From positions 1-64,000 of the forward strand of contig JACPIU010000002.1 of the NCBI GenBank assembly GCA_016187935.1: DNA of 64,000 nt, given 5' to 3'. The notes under the pieces are model-generated. The model saw only the letters and a list, made by a program, of their open reading frames with translations, was not told the origin of the DNA and ran no database searches. Source of the stretch: Bdellovibrio sp. (GTDB lineage: Bacteria; Bdellovibrionota; Bacteriovoracia; Bacteriovoracales; Bacteriovoracaceae). Numbering within the stretch: position 1 is the stretch's first letter; each line of letters opens with the position of its first letter. A program made the position numbers and the translations under genes. Positions 35,740 to 47,326 of this stretch are shown piece after piece.

Positions 35740-38700
35740 ATGGGTTGGATAGAGGATATTGTTTCCCCGAAAACCAGAAAGTGGGAGGAATTTTATAGAA
35801 ACAGATTTCAGCATGACAAAATAGTTCGTTCCACTCATGGAGTGAATTGCACCGGTTCTTGTTCATGGAATGTTTTCGTTAAAGACGGCATTGTCACCTG
35901 GGAATTGCAGGCGCTCGATTATCCGATCTTTAATAAGGAAATTCCACCCTATGAACCTCGTGGCTGTCAGCGCGGGATCTCGTATAGCTGGTACATTTAT
36001 AGTCCCATCCGTATCAAGTATCCTTATGTGCGTGGCGCCCTTTTGGATATCTGGAGAACGGCCAAGCAAAAGTTTGCTGATCCTGTTGATGCCTTTGATT
36101 CGATTCAAAGAGACCCTGCGCTTCGCTCACGTTATCAAAAAGCTCGTGGCAAAGGTGGATTTCGCCGTGCCAGTTGGGATGAGATGCTGGAGATTATTGC
36201 TGCGGCCAATTTGAGAACCGCCAAAGTTCACGGTCCCGATCGCGTGACTGGTTTTTCCCCCATTCCGGCCATGAGCCAAATTTCCTATGCCGCCGGAGCA
36301 CGTTTTCTACAACTTTTCGGTGGTGTTAATTTAAGTTTCTATGATTGGTACTGCGATTTGCCACCTTCATCTCCGGAAATTTGGGGTGAGCAGACCGACG
36401 TGGCGGAAAGTGCTGACTGGTATAAATCGAAATTTATTGCCGTGATGGGTGCCAACCTCAATATGACTCGAACTCCCGATTGCCATTATATTCCGGAGGC
36501 CCGAACGAATGGCTCGAAGGTAACGGTCTTTGCACCCGATTTTAATCAGGTGGCCAAACTAAGTGATGAGTGGGTGCCGATCCATCAAGGTTCAGATGGA
36601 GCTTTCTGGATGAGCGTCTGTCACGTACTCTTAAAAGAGTTTCATGCGGAAAAATCCGTGCCCTATTTTATCGACTATCAGAAAAAATATACTGATGGGC
36701 CCTTTGTTGTTGAGCTAGTAAAACAGGGAAACACTTACAATCCCGGTCGCATGGTGCGTGCCAATGTTTTGGAAAAGTACCAAAGTGAAGAACATGGCGA
36801 TTGGAAATTTCTAATGTTCGATACTGTCACAAAGTCTTATAAAATGCCCATGGGGGCAATGGGACATCGCTGGCAGAGCAAAAAGGGGCAGTGGAATTTG
36901 CTCTTAAAAGATGGAGTGGATGGTTCTGACATTAGTCCCGCTCTTTCTCTCTTGGGAGAGAGTGATGAGGTGGCCCAAGTCGAATTTTTAGATTTTGGAA
37001 ATGATAAGAAGGCCATCCGCGGAGTTCCTGCCAAGAAACTGAAGACAAGTAAAGGCGAAATTTTAGTCGCCACCATTTATGACCTCATAATGGGGCAACA
37101 TGGTGTGGGACGTGGATTACCAGGTGACTATCCCAAGTCCTATGATGACACAACTTCTGCCTACACTCCCGCCTGGCAGGAAAAATTCACAGGCATTGGT
37201 CAGGAAACGGTTATTCGTTTTGCGCGAGAATGGGGTAAGACTGCCGAAAAGACCGAAGGAAAATGTAGCGTGATCATCGGAGCCGGTATCAATCACTGGT
37301 ATCATAATAATTTAATGTACCGAGCGGCCACCGATGCGCTTATTTTTGCTGGATGCATCGGGAAAAATGGTGGTGGTTTGAATCACTATGTGGGACAGGA
37401 AAAGCTCGCTCCCGGTGAACCATGGTCTGCCATTGCCTTTGCAAAAGATTGGCAAGGCCCTTCCCGCCTTCAACAGGCCCCTTGTTGGCATTATATGCAC
37501 ACCGATCAATGGCGTTATGATGGTGTCTATGAGGAAATCAATGCTGCTCCCGCGGACAGAAAATACGCTACCGGACATACCGCTGATTTCAATGCCATTG
37601 CCGTCCGTAATGGATGGATGCCTTTCTATCCCCAATACAAACAAAACCCCATCGAACTGTGCAAGTCTGCCGCTCAATCTGGTGCCAAAAATGATGATGA
37701 AATTAAGTCATGGGTTTTGGGAAAAATTAAGTCGAAAGAAATTCACCCTGCCATTGAAGATATTGATGCTCCCGAGAGTTTCCCGCGCGTGTGGTATATC
37801 TGGCGCGGAAACGCCATTGGCACATCATCGAAAGGCCATGAATATTTCTTGCACCATTATCTGGGAACACACACCAATAAGATTGCAGTTGATGTGGCCA
37901 AAGATGTGGTCAAAGAAATTAAGTGGTATGAGCAAGCTCCCGTGGGCAAGATGGACCTGGTGGTTGATATCAATTTCCGCATGGATACATCAGCACTCTA
38001 TTCAGACATCGTCCTGCCTGCCGCTTCATGGTATGAAAAAACAGATTTGAACACGACGGATATGCACACCTTTGTGCATCCCTTGAATGCTGCGGTTCAA
38101 CCGGTCTGGGAATCCAAATCCGATTGGGAAACTTTCAAACTCATTTCCCGTGCCACGGCGGAAATGGCCAAAGTGCATTTTCCCAAACCATTTAAAGATA
38201 TCGTCACTGTTCCACTCCAACATGATACCGCCGATGAAGTAACTCAAACCCATATTAAGGATTGGGGCAAGGGAGAGTGCGAACCAGTTCCTGGTAAGAC
38301 CATGTATAAATTGGTGGTGTGCGAACGTGATTATAGCAAGCTCTATGACAAATACATTTCCTTTGGTCCTCTGGCGCGCAAAAATGGTTTAGGCGCTCAT
38401 GGTGTGAGTTATGCTATTGAGGATTTCTACGACCAAATGCTCAAGACCCATCCGACAGTGGAAATTGACGGACAAAAATACCCGTCTCTCAAGCAGGATG
38501 CCGAAGTTGTTAACACCATTCTCCATCTGGCTTCTGTCACCAATGGAGAGCTTGCCTTCCGCGCCTATAAAGGCATGGAGGAAAAAACAGGTCTGAAGTT
38601 GGCGGATCTAGCGGAAAAAAATCGCAATGTTCGTATGAATTTAAATGACATCACTGCGGCCCCCAAACGTCTGCTCTCCGCTCCCATGTGGTCAGGCATT

Positions 38701-39354
38701 ATTGAAGATGGAAGAACTTATTCCGCCTTTACCTACAATGTCGATCGCATGGTTCCCTGGCGAACAATAACTGGGCGGCAGCATTTGTATCTGGATCATG
38801 ATGGTTACATCGCTTTTGGTGAAAATTTACCAACCTATAAACGTTCGCCATCACCTGAGGCCTATGGAGATTTGCGTCTCACCAAGCCAGAAGGTAAATC
38901 CATCATGCTGAATTACCTGACCCCCCATGGGAAGTGGCATATCCATTCCACCTATGGTGACACGCTCAGGATGTTATCACTCTCTCGTGGTACCGAACCC
39001 TTCTGGATAAGCCCTGAAGATGCTGAAGCTATTGGGGTTATCGATAATGACTATGTTGAAATTTACAATGACAACGGAGTTATTGTCACCAGGGCCAACG
39101 TCTCGGCCAGAATTCCTAAAGGTGCCTGCATCATTTATCATGCGACAGAAAGGACCTATCACGTGCCAAAATCACCTCTGCGCGGCAATCGTCGGGCGGG
39201 GATGAACAACTCGGTTACAAGAGTGCACTTGAAGCCCAATCTGATGGTGGGAGGCTATGGACAGTTCACCTATCACTTTAACTATTGGGGACCCACTGGG
39301 GTCAATCGCGATACACATATTTTAGTGCGCAAACTAGATAAACCAACCTGGTAG
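35740..39354 (+). CDS. narG: respiratory nitrate reductase alpha subunit NarG
   Basis: A 1204-residue molybdo-bisMGD catalytic subunit reducing nitrate to nitrite. The FS0 cluster motif is [13 protein letters not shown] with H33, C37 and C41, the fourth Cys being in PRGCQRG. The Mo-coordinating Asp lies in [11 protein letters not shown], followed by [13 protein letters not shown] as in NarG. There is no Tat signal before the FS0 motif, so the active site should face the cytoplasm, as in proteobacterial and Thermus NarG. Length is normal. Part of narC-like-GHJI. Confidence 0.97.
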   Translation: MGWIEDIVSPKTRKWEEFYRNRFQHDKIVRSTHGVNCTGSCSWNVFVKDGIVTWELQALDYPIFNKEIPPYEPRGCQRGISYSWYIYSPIRIKYPYVRGALLDIWRTAKQKFADPVDAFDSIQRDPALRSRYQKARGKGGFRRASWDEMLEIIAAANLRTAKVHGPDRVTGFSPIPAMSQISYAAGARFLQLFGGVNLSFYDWYCDLPPSSPEIWGEQTDVAESADWYKSKFIAVMGANLNMTRTPDCHYIPEARTNGSKVTVFAPDFNQVAKLSDEWVPIHQGSDGAFWMSVCHVLLKEFHAEKSVPYFIDYQKKYTDGPFVVELVKQGNTYNPGRMVRANVLEKYQSEEHGDWKFLMFDTVTKSYKMPMGAMGHRWQSKKGQWNLLLKDGVDGSDISPALSLLGESDEVAQVEFLDFGNDKKAIRGVPAKKLKTSKGEILVATIYDLIMGQHGVGRGLPGDYPKSYDDTTSAYTPAWQEKFTGIGQETVIRFAREWGKTAEKTEGKCSVIIGAGINHWYHNNLMYRAATDALIFAGCIGKNGGGLNHYVGQEKLAPGEPWSAIAFAKDWQGPSRLQQAPCWHYMHTDQWRYDGVYEEINAAPADRKYATGHTADFNAIAVRNGWMPFYPQYKQNPIELCKSAAQSGAKNDDEIKSWVLGKIKSKEIHPAIEDIDAPESFPRVWYIWRGNAIGTSSKGHEYFLHHYLGTHTNKIAVDVAKDVVKEIKWYEQAPVGKMDLVVDINFRMDTSALYSDIVLPAASWYEKTDLNTTDMHTFVHPLNAAVQPVWESKSDWETFKLISRATAEMAKVHFPKPFKDIVTVPLQHDTADEVTQTHIKDWGKGECEPVPGKTMYKLVVCERDYSKLYDKYISFGPLARKNGLGAHGVSYAIEDFYDQMLKTHPTVEIDGQKYPSLKQDAEVVNTILHLASVTNGELAFRAYKGMEEKTGLKLADLAEKNRNVRMNLNDITAAPKRLLSAPMWSGIIEDGRTYSAFTYNVDRMVPWRTITGRQHLYLDHDGYIAFGENLPTYKRSPSPEAYGDLRLTKPEGKSIMLNYLTPHGKWHIHSTYGDTLRMLSLSRGTEPFWISPEDAEAIGVIDNDYVEIYNDNGVIVTRANVSARIPKGACIIYHATERTYHVPKSPLRGNRRAGMNNSVTRVHLKPNLMVGGYGQFTYHFNYWGPTGVNRDTHILVRKLDKPTW

Positions 39355-39393
39355 AAGTAACCAGAAAAGGACACGAGAAAAAGGACGAAAGTT

Positions 39394-40881
39394 ATGGATA
39401 TACGATCACAAATCTCCATGGTCTTCCATCTTGATAAATGTATTGGCTGTCACACCTGTTCTATCGCCTGTAAGAATTTATGGACCGATCGTAAAGGCGC
39501 TGAATACATGTGGTGGAATAACGTCGAGACAAAACCGGGCACAGGGTATCCACATAAGTGGGAAGACCAGGAAGAGTACAAAGGTGGTTGGGTTAAAATT
39601 GGTAAACGGGTAGAGCTGAGAGGCGCAGGCAAGTTCCGCGGATTAAAAAATATTTTCCACAATCCCCATCTTCCTGTTTTGGATGATTATTATGAACCGT
39701 GGACTTACAAATATGATGATTTGATCAGCTCTCCCGAGGGCAATGATCAACCCACTGCCAGACCTGTCTCTCTGGTAACCGGCGAGCATATTGAGATTAA
39801 AGCAGGGCCGAACTGGGATGACGATCTGAGCGGGTCTGAGTTATATGCCAAAAATGACGCTAACTTTGCGGCCCTGTCAAAAAAAGAACAGGAAGACATG
39901 TTCAACCTCGAACGCCTGGTTATGATGTACCTCCCGCGAATTTGCAACCATTGTTTGAACCCGGCATGTGCCGCCGCTTGTCCATCGGGGGCCATTTATA
40001 AGCGTGGTGAAGATGGCGTTGTTCTTATCAATCAAGAACAATGTCGTGCCTGGAGAATGTGCGTTACAGCTTGTCCTTATAAGAAGACCTTCTACAACTG
40101 GCATACCGGAAAATCTGAAAAATGCATTCTATGCTATCCACGAATAGAAGTAGGTGAAATCCCGGCGTGTATGCATTCATGTGTCGGGCGCATTCGTTAC
40201 CTGGGAGTTTTACTCTACGATGCCGAGAAAATCGAAAAGCTGGTGCACTTGGAAGACGATCATCTGATCGAGGGCCAAAGGGAAGCCATTGTCGATCCCT
40301 TCGACCCGAAAGTTATTGCCGCTGCACGTGCCAATGGTATCCACGATGCCATGATTGAAGCCGCTCAAAAATCTCCGGTTTATCGTTGGGTCAAAGAATG
40401 GAAACTTGCCCTGCCTTTGCATGCCGAGTATCGCACCTTACCTATGTTGTTTTATGTTCCACCACTGCTTCCCATCATGGGCAATGTAACCGAGGGCACT
40501 TATAACAACAAAAATCAAACTTACTTCACTTCCATTGAGCAAAGCCGCTTACCTATAAAATATCTGGCTTCGCTCTTTGGAGTCGGGAATGAGGGATTGA
40601 TCCGATCGGTTTTGAAAAAATTAATGGCCGTGCGTCTGCACCGTCGATCTATTGAGGTGAGCGATATGACACCTGAATTTGCAGAAGGAGCTTTGAGAGA
40701 GGCCGGTTTAACGGCACGTGAAGCCGAGGAGATCTTTAAACTTACCTCGCTGTGTACTTTTGTTGAACGTTTTGTCATCCCCGCTTCACATCGTGAAGAA
40801 GCGATTGAAATGACCAAGATGGTTCTTGATCATAAAGGTGAAACAGGATTTGGATTCCTTGATGGACCAGAGCGGATTTAA
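39394..40881 (+). CDS. narH: respiratory nitrate reductase beta subunit NarH
   Basis: A 495-residue iron-sulfur subunit carrying three [4Fe-4S] and one [3Fe-4S] cluster between NarG and NarI. First cluster motif CIGCHTCSIACKNLW; second group ICNHCLNPACAAACPSGAI; third CRAWRMCVTACPYKK, where Trp replaces a Cys, the hallmark of the NarH [3Fe-4S] site; and last KCILCYPRIEVGEIPACMHSC. The length and C-terminal domain are typical. A 39-bp gap after narG contains AGGACGAAAG before the ATG. Confidence 0.97.
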   Translation: MDIRSQISMVFHLDKCIGCHTCSIACKNLWTDRKGAEYMWWNNVETKPGTGYPHKWEDQEEYKGGWVKIGKRVELRGAGKFRGLKNIFHNPHLPVLDDYYEPWTYKYDDLISSPEGNDQPTARPVSLVTGEHIEIKAGPNWDDDLSGSELYAKNDANFAALSKKEQEDMFNLERLVMMYLPRICNHCLNPACAAACPSGAIYKRGEDGVVLINQEQCRAWRMCVTACPYKKTFYNWHTGKSEKCILCYPRIEVGEIPACMHSCVGRIRYLGVLLYDAEKIEKLVHLEDDHLIEGQREAIVDPFDPKVIAAARANGIHDAMIEAAQKSPVYRWVKEWKLALPLHAEYRTLPMLFYVPPLLPIMGNVTEGTYNNKNQTYFTSIEQSRLPIKYLASLFGVGNEGLIRSVLKKLMAVRLHRRSIEVSDMTPEFAEGALREAGLTAREAEEIFKLTSLCTFVERFVIPASHREEAIEMTKMVLDHKGETGFGFLDGPERI

Positions 40882-40895
40882 ACCCGGATTAAAAA

Positions 40896-41393
40896 ATGAC
40901 TAACTATGCCCATTACGTACATCTCTTAACTTACCCAAGTCCGAGCTGGTATGAGAGTGTTTCAAAAATCCCAGAGACTGAATATCTGGATAAATTTCGG
41001 CGCGCCATTCAAGGCAAAGAAGTTTCCGAATTGGAAGAACTTTTCACATCGACTTTCGACATTCAGGGAGTCTGTTGCTTGGATGTTGGCCATGTCCTTT
41101 TTGGTGATGATTACAAACGGGCCGAATTTCTGGTGGGAGTGAGTCAACTAGAGCGTGAATCGGGTATTGATGCCGGAACTGAGTTGCCAGACCATCTTCC
41201 CAATATTTTGAAGTTACTGTCTGTGATGCCCAATAGTGAGATAAAAAAAGAGATGCTGGAATCGGCGGTGAAACCGGCTGTACAGAAAATGCTTGAATCT
41301 TTTCCCGCCAGTAATGAACGCTGTAATCCGTATAAATTCGTTTTTCAGGGGCTCATGGCCCAGCTTGAAACAGAAGGGGTTGTTTATGCTTGA
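40896..41393 (+). CDS. narJ: nitrate reductase assembly chaperone NarJ
   Basis: A 165-residue TorD/NarJ-type chaperone needed for molybdenum cofactor insertion in NarG, not part of the final enzyme. Family signs are ELFTSTFDIQGVCCLDVGHVLFGDDYKRAEFL-like sequence (read 89-100 for the GDDYKRAEFL core) and the TELPDHLPNILKLLS motif. It is shorter than E. coli NarJ, lacking C-terminal residues. Its stop overlaps the narI start by 8 bp. Confidence 0.92.
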   Translation: MTNYAHYVHLLTYPSPSWYESVSKIPETEYLDKFRRAIQGKEVSELEELFTSTFDIQGVCCLDVGHVLFGDDYKRAEFLVGVSQLERESGIDAGTELPDHLPNILKLLSVMPNSEIKKEMLESAVKPAVQKMLESFPASNERCNPYKFVFQGLMAQLETEGVVYA

Positions 41394-42075
41394 TATCCTT
41401 TTATTTACTGTCTTGCCCTACATGGCCTTTATTGTTGCCATGGTCATGGCCCTTTATCGCTACCGTACTAACAGTTTCAAGTTCTCATCACTTTCTTCTG
41501 AGTTTTTGGAAAACAATCACCTCTTTTGGGGGTCGGTACCTTGGCACTATGGAATTTTGGTAGTGCTGTCCGGGCATTTGATAGGTTTTTTGTTTCCCCG
41601 ACATGTTTTGGCCTTCGGTAGTATCCCCGTCCGCCTTTTGATCATGGAGGTCACGGCGCTTATTTTCGGTCTCATGGCGCTCTTTGGCGTATGTATGCTG
41701 ATCTATCGCCGCTTCACCCATAGTCGCATCAAGATTGTCACGACGGGGATGGACATTTTTATCTTGGTGCTTCTCGTTGGGCAGGTTTTGTCAGGTGTTC
41801 TCATCGCCTTGTTTTATCGCTGGGGAATTAACTGGTATACGGTTTCACTTGTGCCCTACCTCAAATCAGTTTTGGTGTTATCACCCAATTTGAACTATGT
41901 CTCCCCATTACCCCATCTCATCAAATATCATATCGTGAGTGCCATTCTGATTCTGGTCTTCATCCCGTTCTCGAGGTTCATGCACTTCTTGGTTGTTCCC
42001 GTTCATTATTTATGGAGAAATTGGCAGCGTGTGATATGGAACTATGATCGTAAAATGATTCGTAAAAGATATTAG
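41386..42075 (+). CDS. narI: nitrate reductase gamma subunit NarI (cytochrome b)
   Basis: A 229-residue, five-helix cytochrome b that takes electrons from menaquinol and passes them to NarH. I place the start at ATG 41386, overlapping narJ; an earlier in-frame ATG at 41293 would lie deep inside narJ. Paired His ligands are visible in the second helix (VPWHYGILVVLSGHLIGF) and in the fifth-helix region (PHLIKYHIVSAIL, FSRFMHFLVVPVHYLWR). Normal length. Confidence 0.94.
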   Translation: MLDILLFTVLPYMAFIVAMVMALYRYRTNSFKFSSLSSEFLENNHLFWGSVPWHYGILVVLSGHLIGFLFPRHVLAFGSIPVRLLIMEVTALIFGLMALFGVCMLIYRRFTHSRIKIVTTGMDIFILVLLVGQVLSGVLIALFYRWGINWYTVSLVPYLKSVLVLSPNLNYVSPLPHLIKYHIVSAILILVFIPFSRFMHFLVVPVHYLWRNWQRVIWNYDRKMIRKRY

Positions 42076-42092
42076 TTTTATTGCTGGATAAA

Positions 42093-42644
42093 ATGATGAA
42101 GAAGAAATTTTTAATTCTGATGAGCGTGGTTGTTGTGGGAGTGGGGGTCTTCGTGATTACAACCGAGGCCCAGCGTTTTAATTACAACCAGGGTTATGCG
42201 CCGGAGCAGCCAATAAAATATAGTCATAAGCTGCATGCCGGTGATTATCAGATACCTTGTCTCTATTGTCATTTTGCGGCGGAGAAGGGGCGACATGCAG
42301 GCATTCCGCCGGTTGAACTCTGTATGAACTGTCATAAGCGTGTGGCCCCGGACAAACCTGAGATTTTGAAAATTAAGGATGCTTTGAATTCGGGCAAAAC
42401 CATAGAATGGATTAAGGTCCATCACTTTCCTGATTTTGCTTATTTCAATCACTCTCAGCATGTCAGTGTGGGAAAAGTGGCCTGCCAGGAATGCCATGGA
42501 CCGGTTGAGACGATGGTCAATGTTCGTCAGGAAAAAATGTTGAATATGGGATGGTGTTTAGATTGCCATCGTTTGAAAGGAATTGCAGCACCGACGGATC
42601 ATAAGAATGCCGGGGCCAGTGACTGTGCTAAGTGCCATTATTAA
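42093..42644 (+). CDS. actA: Alternative Complex III subunit ActA (pentaheme cytochrome c)
   Basis: A 183-residue membrane-anchored multiheme cytochrome: N-terminal signal anchor (KKKFLILMSVVVVGVGVFVI), then five CxxCH sites, CLYCH, CMNCH, CQECH, CLDCH and CAKCH, the count known for ActA. Start taken at ATG 42093; TTG 42081 is possible. YSHKLHAGDYQIPCLYCH and FNHSQHV hold likely distal His ligands. It follows narI with a very short gap, so the nar and act genes form one transcript. Confidence 0.92.
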   Translation: MMKKKFLILMSVVVVGVGVFVITTEAQRFNYNQGYAPEQPIKYSHKLHAGDYQIPCLYCHFAAEKGRHAGIPPVELCMNCHKRVAPDKPEILKIKDALNSGKTIEWIKVHHFPDFAYFNHSQHVSVGKVACQECHGPVETMVNVRQEKMLNMGWCLDCHRLKGIAAPTDHKNAGASDCAKCHY

Positions 42645-42659
42645 TTTTCGGAGACTATT

Positions 42660-45575
42660 ATGAGCGAAATCCCGCAGCCGATCTATTGGCTGGACGTTGA
42701 GAGAAAAAACATCCCGGAAGATGAACTCAAAGCGGAATTTATTGAAGGTGAATTTGATTCATTTAACAAGGTGGTCAAAGGGCGTCGTGATTTTCTCAAA
42801 ATTATGGGTCTTGGATTGGCCTCGATGCCCCTCGTCTCGTGTATGCGCATCCCGGTTAAAAAGGCCCTTCCTTATCTGCAAAAAAATGACACCGTCGTCC
42901 CAGGCGTGGCCAATTGGTATGCCACTTATCACCCTGTGAACGGAGGTGCGGCGCTCTTGGTTAAAACCCGCGAAGGACGCCCCGTTAAAATTGAAGGCAA
43001 CACCGCCTGTCCCTATAGTCAAGGTGGTTTGATGCCGATACATCAAGCCAGTGTGCTAAGTTTATACGACTCCCATCGTTTTAAAAATCCGCAAAAAAAA
43101 TCGCAGGAGGTTTCCTGGTCAAGCATCGATAATGAAATCGTTGCGGCGCTGGACAGAATTCAGGCCTCGGGCAAAAAGATTGCTCTGGTCACAGGTACCG
43201 TGTCTTCGCCTTCTTTTGTGGCGATTATTTCTCTCTTAAAGAAAAAGTATTCGAATCTGGTTCACATTGTTTATGATGCCTTTTCCTCATCGAGCGTTAT
43301 CTTGGCCAATAAGGATGCTTTTGGTTTGCCGGTTGAAACAAGTTACAGTTTTGACAAAGCGGAATTGATTGTCAGCTTTGGTGCCGATTTTTTAGGGACC
43401 ATGCCTCATGCCCAAGAAAATACTCGCCAATACTCTTCTCGTCGTGACTTGAAAGTCGAGAACAGAATGTTGAAACATATTCAGATTGAAAGTCTGATGT
43501 CCTTGAGCGGAGCCAATGCCGACCTTCGCATTCCCTTGTCCGATAGCAAACAAGGAGCATTGATTCTGGGAATTCTTTCTCAGTTGCAGAGACAGGTAGG
43601 AAAGCAAGTTCTCCCTGCGGGCATTTCCCTGCCGGCAACCGATGTGCAGCTTTCTACCAAATTGGCCATGGATTTATTGGAGAAACGCGGCAAATCAGTG
43701 GTGCTCTCTGATTCTAAAGATAAAAGTGTTCAGGTGATGGTGAATGCAATCAATTGGCTTTTGGATAATTATAATAATACTTTAGCTGTCCATGGCAACC
43801 CTTACTTTGTTGGGGCCAATGATGCGGACTTTGAAGAATTGGTACAATCCATGGGGCGAGGTGAAGTCGGGGCGGTTTTATTCCATGAAACCAATCCCGC
43901 TTATACCTATTATGATCAGAGTTCTTTTAAGAAGGCCCTGGAGAATGTGGAACTTAAGGTGGCCTTAAGTTATGCCCCGGATGAAACCACCGCAGTGGTG
44001 GATTATGTCCTCCCTACAAATTATTACTTGGAATCTTGGGGCGACCATTTTCGTGCTCCAAAGACATATTATTTCACTCAGCCCGTGATTCAACCCCTTT
44101 TTGGCTCACGAATGTCGCTTGAATCTCTCTTGGCCCTGGCCTCCGAAAAGGCCGATTATTATGAATTTTTAAAGAAATTTGCGCAAAGTAATTATTTGAC
44201 AGGGACTTCTTGGGAAAAGGCCTTGCATGATGGTCTGGTAGAGGTCAATTCTCCGCTTGCTTCTCCAGTTAAGTTAAAGTCGGAAGCTGTATCCATGGCC
44301 TTCGGAAAATTATTGCAGAAAGGTGAAGGTGACTTTAATTTTTCACTTAAGCTCTATCAGAAAATCGGCCTTCTCGATGGAAGAGAAGGCAACAATCCAT
44401 GGTTGCATGAATTGCCTGATCCTATCACTAAGGCCACTTGGGATAACTATCTGCTCATCTCTCCTCAAGCTGCTAAAGAGTATGCTTTGGAGTCCGGCAG
44501 TATCGTAACCGTTAAGGCCACAACAAGAATGATGGAAGTGCCAGTCCTGGTACAGCCAGGCACTGAGGTCAATACTGTTGGATTGGCCATCGGTTACGGT
44601 CGTACCGTGGCAGGAAAAGTGGGATTGGGAGTGGGCGTGAATGGCCATCCTTTTCAAGCTTTTCGTGACGGAACTATTCAGAATTTAGAAACGGTCGAGA
44701 TCAAAGATACTGGTAAAAAACGAGACTTGGCGTTGACCCAAACTCACCACTCGATGCAGGGTCGTTCAATCATCAAAGAAACAACGCTGCAGGAATATTT
44801 AAATGATCCTCACGCTGGCAATAAACAGCATCATTCCACTCTTTCGATGTGGTCAGGGCATGATCAAAAAGGCCATCAGTGGGCGATGATGATTGATTTA
44901 ACCAAATGTACCGGCTGTTCGGGATGTATCATTAGCTGCAATGCTGAGAACAATATCCCCGTCGTCGGTCAACAGGAAGTCTTTCTCCGCCGCGAAATGC
45001 ATTGGCTTCGTCTAGATCGTTATTATAAGGGCGATGAGAAAAATCCCGAGGTGGTTTTCATGCCGGTGATGTGCCAGCATTGTGACAATGCCCCTTGCGA
45101 AACGGTTTGTCCTGTTCTGGCCACTGTGCAAAGCACTGATGGACTTAACCAGCAAGTTTACAATAGATGTGTTGGGACTCGTTATTGCGCCAACAACTGT
45201 CCATACAAGGTAAGACGCTTCAACTGGTTTGATTATCCCCATGATGACAAGTACCAGAATATGGCGCTGAATCCCGATGTTGTGGTGCGCTCTCGCGGTG
45301 TCATGGAAAAATGTTCCTTGTGTGTTCATCGCATTCAAGAAGGAAAACTTGAGGCCAAAAAACAGGGAAGAGGATTACAAGAGGATGATATCAAAACAGC
45401 TTGTCAGCAAAGTTGTCCGGCCAATGCCATCATGTTTGGCGATTTAAATGACCCGAATAGTTCTGTGGCAAAATTTGTGAAAAACCCAAGAAATTATAAA
45501 TTATTGGAAGAGTTGAATGTCCGTCCTCGCGTTAGTTATCTGACCAAAGTGCGAAACACGGAACGGGATGCGTAG
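42660..45575 (+). CDS. actB: Alternative Complex III subunit ActB (fused molybdopterin-fold and iron-sulfur protein)
   Basis: A 971-residue protein with a Tat-like N terminus ([21 protein letters not shown], lipobox-type Cys at the end). Residues ~75-690 have the molybdopterin-oxidoreductase fold that in ActB binds no cofactor. Residues ~735-950 are the iron-sulfur part with [50 protein letters not shown] and [11 protein letters not shown], for three [4Fe-4S] and one [3Fe-4S] cluster. In the complex it transfers electrons from the quinol sites of ActC/ActF to cytochromes. Confidence 0.95.
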   Translation: MSEIPQPIYWLDVERKNIPEDELKAEFIEGEFDSFNKVVKGRRDFLKIMGLGLASMPLVSCMRIPVKKALPYLQKNDTVVPGVANWYATYHPVNGGAALLVKTREGRPVKIEGNTACPYSQGGLMPIHQASVLSLYDSHRFKNPQKKSQEVSWSSIDNEIVAALDRIQASGKKIALVTGTVSSPSFVAIISLLKKKYSNLVHIVYDAFSSSSVILANKDAFGLPVETSYSFDKAELIVSFGADFLGTMPHAQENTRQYSSRRDLKVENRMLKHIQIESLMSLSGANADLRIPLSDSKQGALILGILSQLQRQVGKQVLPAGISLPATDVQLSTKLAMDLLEKRGKSVVLSDSKDKSVQVMVNAINWLLDNYNNTLAVHGNPYFVGANDADFEELVQSMGRGEVGAVLFHETNPAYTYYDQSSFKKALENVELKVALSYAPDETTAVVDYVLPTNYYLESWGDHFRAPKTYYFTQPVIQPLFGSRMSLESLLALASEKADYYEFLKKFAQSNYLTGTSWEKALHDGLVEVNSPLASPVKLKSEAVSMAFGKLLQKGEGDFNFSLKLYQKIGLLDGREGNNPWLHELPDPITKATWDNYLLISPQAAKEYALESGSIVTVKATTRMMEVPVLVQPGTEVNTVGLAIGYGRTVAGKVGLGVGVNGHPFQAFRDGTIQNLETVEIKDTGKKRDLALTQTHHSMQGRSIIKETTLQEYLNDPHAGNKQHHSTLSMWSGHDQKGHQWAMMIDLTKCTGCSGCIISCNAENNIPVVGQQEVFLRREMHWLRLDRYYKGDEKNPEVVFMPVMCQHCDNAPCETVCPVLATVQSTDGLNQQVYNRCVGTRYCANNCPYKVRRFNWFDYPHDDKYQNMALNPDVVVRSRGVMEKCSLCVHRIQEGKLEAKKQGRGLQEDDIKTACQQSCPANAIMFGDLNDPNSSVAKFVKNPRNYKLLEELNVRPRVSYLTKVRNTERDA

Positions 45576-45588
45576 GGGAGGATTAAGA

Positions 45589-46959
45589 ATGGGACATGAT
45601 TATACTTCAGAACAAAGGCAACCATTAATTACCAAAGGCGTCGATTATGGACAGATTTCTAATGAAATTTTGACTCATATCGAGCGCGGGCCGAATGCCA
45701 AATGGTGGGCCTGTATCATCGTGACCGGCTCGGCCCTTTTACTTGGAATGATAGCGGTGGCCTATCAGATAAAGACAGGTATTGGAACCTGGGGACTGAA
45801 TAAGACTGTGGGATGGGCCTGGGATATCACCAACTTTGTTTTTTGGGTGGGAATTGGCCACGCTGGAACCCTGATCTCGGCGATATTGTTGCTTTTTAGG
45901 CAAAAATGGAGAACTTCGATTAATCGCGCGGCAGAGGCCATGACAATTTTTGCGGTTATGTGTGCCGGCATCTTTCCGCTTATTCATATGGGGCGACCAT
46001 GGCTTGCCCACTGGGTCTTTCCCCTTCCCAATATGCGTGGAACTTTATGGGTAAACTTTCGCAGTCCCTTGTTATGGGATGTTTTTGCCATTTCAACCTA
46101 TTTTAGTGTTTCAGCTGTTTTCTGGTATGTGGGAATGATCCCCGATTTGGCGACTTTGCGCGATCGTGCTGTGGGATTTCGCAAGAAAATTTATTCCCTC
46201 TTATCCTTTGGATGGGATGGATCGACGCGAACATGGCATCGCTACGAAATTTTAAGTTTAATTTTGGCCGGATTATGCACACCGCTTGTTGTTTCAGTTC
46301 ATACAATCGTATCCATGGATTTTGCCACTTCGGTCATTCCGGGTTGGCACACCACCATTTTCCCGCCTTACTTCGTGGCCGGCGCTGTTTTTTCTGGTTT
46401 TGCCATGGTGTTAACACTCTTAATTATTACTCGCAAAGTAATGAATTTTGAACATTACATTACAGTCAGTCACATCGAAGCCATGTGCAAAGTTTTGATT
46501 GTCACCGGCATGATTGTATCCTTGGCATACGGAACCGAGTTTTTCATGGCCTGGTATTCCGCCAATGAATATGAACGTTTCACTTTCATAAATCGCGCAA
46601 CCGGCCCCTATGCCTGGGCGTATTGGACGATGGTAACTTGTAATGTTATCTCGCCCCATTTTTTCTGGTTTAAAAAAGTGAGAACAAGCATGGTGGCGGT
46701 ATTTATTCTTTCTATCGTGGTCAATATTGGAATGTGGTTTGAACGTTTTGTTATCATCGTCACTTCCCTGCATCGTGATTTTTTACCTTCGTCATGGGCC
46801 ATGTATTCTCCAACCAAAATAGAAATATTTACCTTCATCGGAAGTCTTGGCCTTTTCTTTACCATGTTTCTTTTGTTTGTGAGATTCTTACCGGCCATTA
46901 ACGTGGCGGAAATTAAAACAGTTAAAAATTTTGCCAGGGCGAATACCAAGAAGCATTGA
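45589..46959 (+). CDS. actC: Alternative Complex III subunit ActC (NrfD-like quinol-binding membrane protein)
   Basis: A 456-residue membrane protein with about ten helices of the NrfD/PsrC family. The start is ATG 45589 with GGGGAGG upstream; an in-frame ATG 21 bp earlier is less likely. [15 protein letters not shown] and [10 protein letters not shown] are characteristic ActC helices lining the quinol site. It overlaps the presumed actD start by 29 bp. ActC is thought to contribute a quinol-oxidation site on the periplasmic side. Confidence 0.95.
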   Translation: MGHDYTSEQRQPLITKGVDYGQISNEILTHIERGPNAKWWACIIVTGSALLLGMIAVAYQIKTGIGTWGLNKTVGWAWDITNFVFWVGIGHAGTLISAILLLFRQKWRTSINRAAEAMTIFAVMCAGIFPLIHMGRPWLAHWVFPLPNMRGTLWVNFRSPLLWDVFAISTYFSVSAVFWYVGMIPDLATLRDRAVGFRKKIYSLLSFGWDGSTRTWHRYEILSLILAGLCTPLVVSVHTIVSMDFATSVIPGWHTTIFPPYFVAGAVFSGFAMVLTLLIITRKVMNFEHYITVSHIEAMCKVLIVTGMIVSLAYGTEFFMAWYSANEYERFTFINRATGPYAWAYWTMVTCNVISPHFFWFKKVRTSMVAVFILSIVVNIGMWFERFVIIVTSLHRDFLPSSWAMYSPTKIEIFTFIGSLGLFFTMFLLFVRFLPAINVAEIKTVKNFARANTKKH

Positions 46960-47326
46960 GGCGATTTTATGGATAGAAGTCGGTCTTTGTGGTCTGGTGT
47001 TCGCTATTGGTTTCCAATATTGGGTTTCGGCAATAGATTGGCCGATTATTGTCGGTGGAAAACCGTTCAATTCTTTTCCTGCCTTCGTCCCCGTAACCTT
47101 TGAAATCACGGTTTTGCTGGGAGCTTTCATTACAGTCTTTGCATTTTTCCTTCGCAGTAAGTTATTTCCAGGAAAAGAGGCATGTGTGCTTGATCTGCGT
47201 GCCAGCTCTGATCGGTTTGTTGTGGCGATTGAAAAAAAAGATTGGAGCGTTGATGTAGAATCTTTGCATGCCTTTTTCCATCGCCACGGTGCCAGTGAGG
47301 TTGTGGTTAAAGAGGTGAGAGCATGA
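46931..47326 (+). CDS. actD: Alternative Complex III subunit ActD, N-terminally shortened
   Basis: A 131-residue protein with two helices and the conserved ActD loop [22 protein letters not shown]. Typical ActD is about 170-190 residues and begins with a ~60-residue soluble domain before the first helix; here the frame opens only with [11 protein letters not shown] just before that helix. The best start is TTG 46931 inside actC; it lacks a clear Shine-Dalgarno site. The ATG at 46969 is in the wrong frame. Either the soluble domain was lost, or a rare start is used. Confidence 0.8.
   Translation: MPGRIPRSIEAILWIEVGLCGLVFAIGFQYWVSAIDWPIIVGGKPFNSFPAFVPVTFEITVLLGAFITVFAFFLRSKLFPGKEACVLDLRASSDRFVVAIEKKDWSVDVESLHAFFHRHGASEVVVKEVRA

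Noticed and set aside
35740-35860. Periplasm-facing NarG as in some archaeal and extremophile enzymes
   Set aside because: There is no Tat twin-arginine signal before the HGVNCTGSC motif, so the normal cytoplasmic orientation is assumed.
41293-41385. Longer N terminus for NarI starting at ATG 41293
   Set aside because: It would overlap narJ by about 100 bp and adds residues unlike NarI; the ATG at 41386 has the normal NarI start.
46969-47040. ATG 46969 as actD start
   Set aside because: It reads a different frame that gives no ActD sequence.
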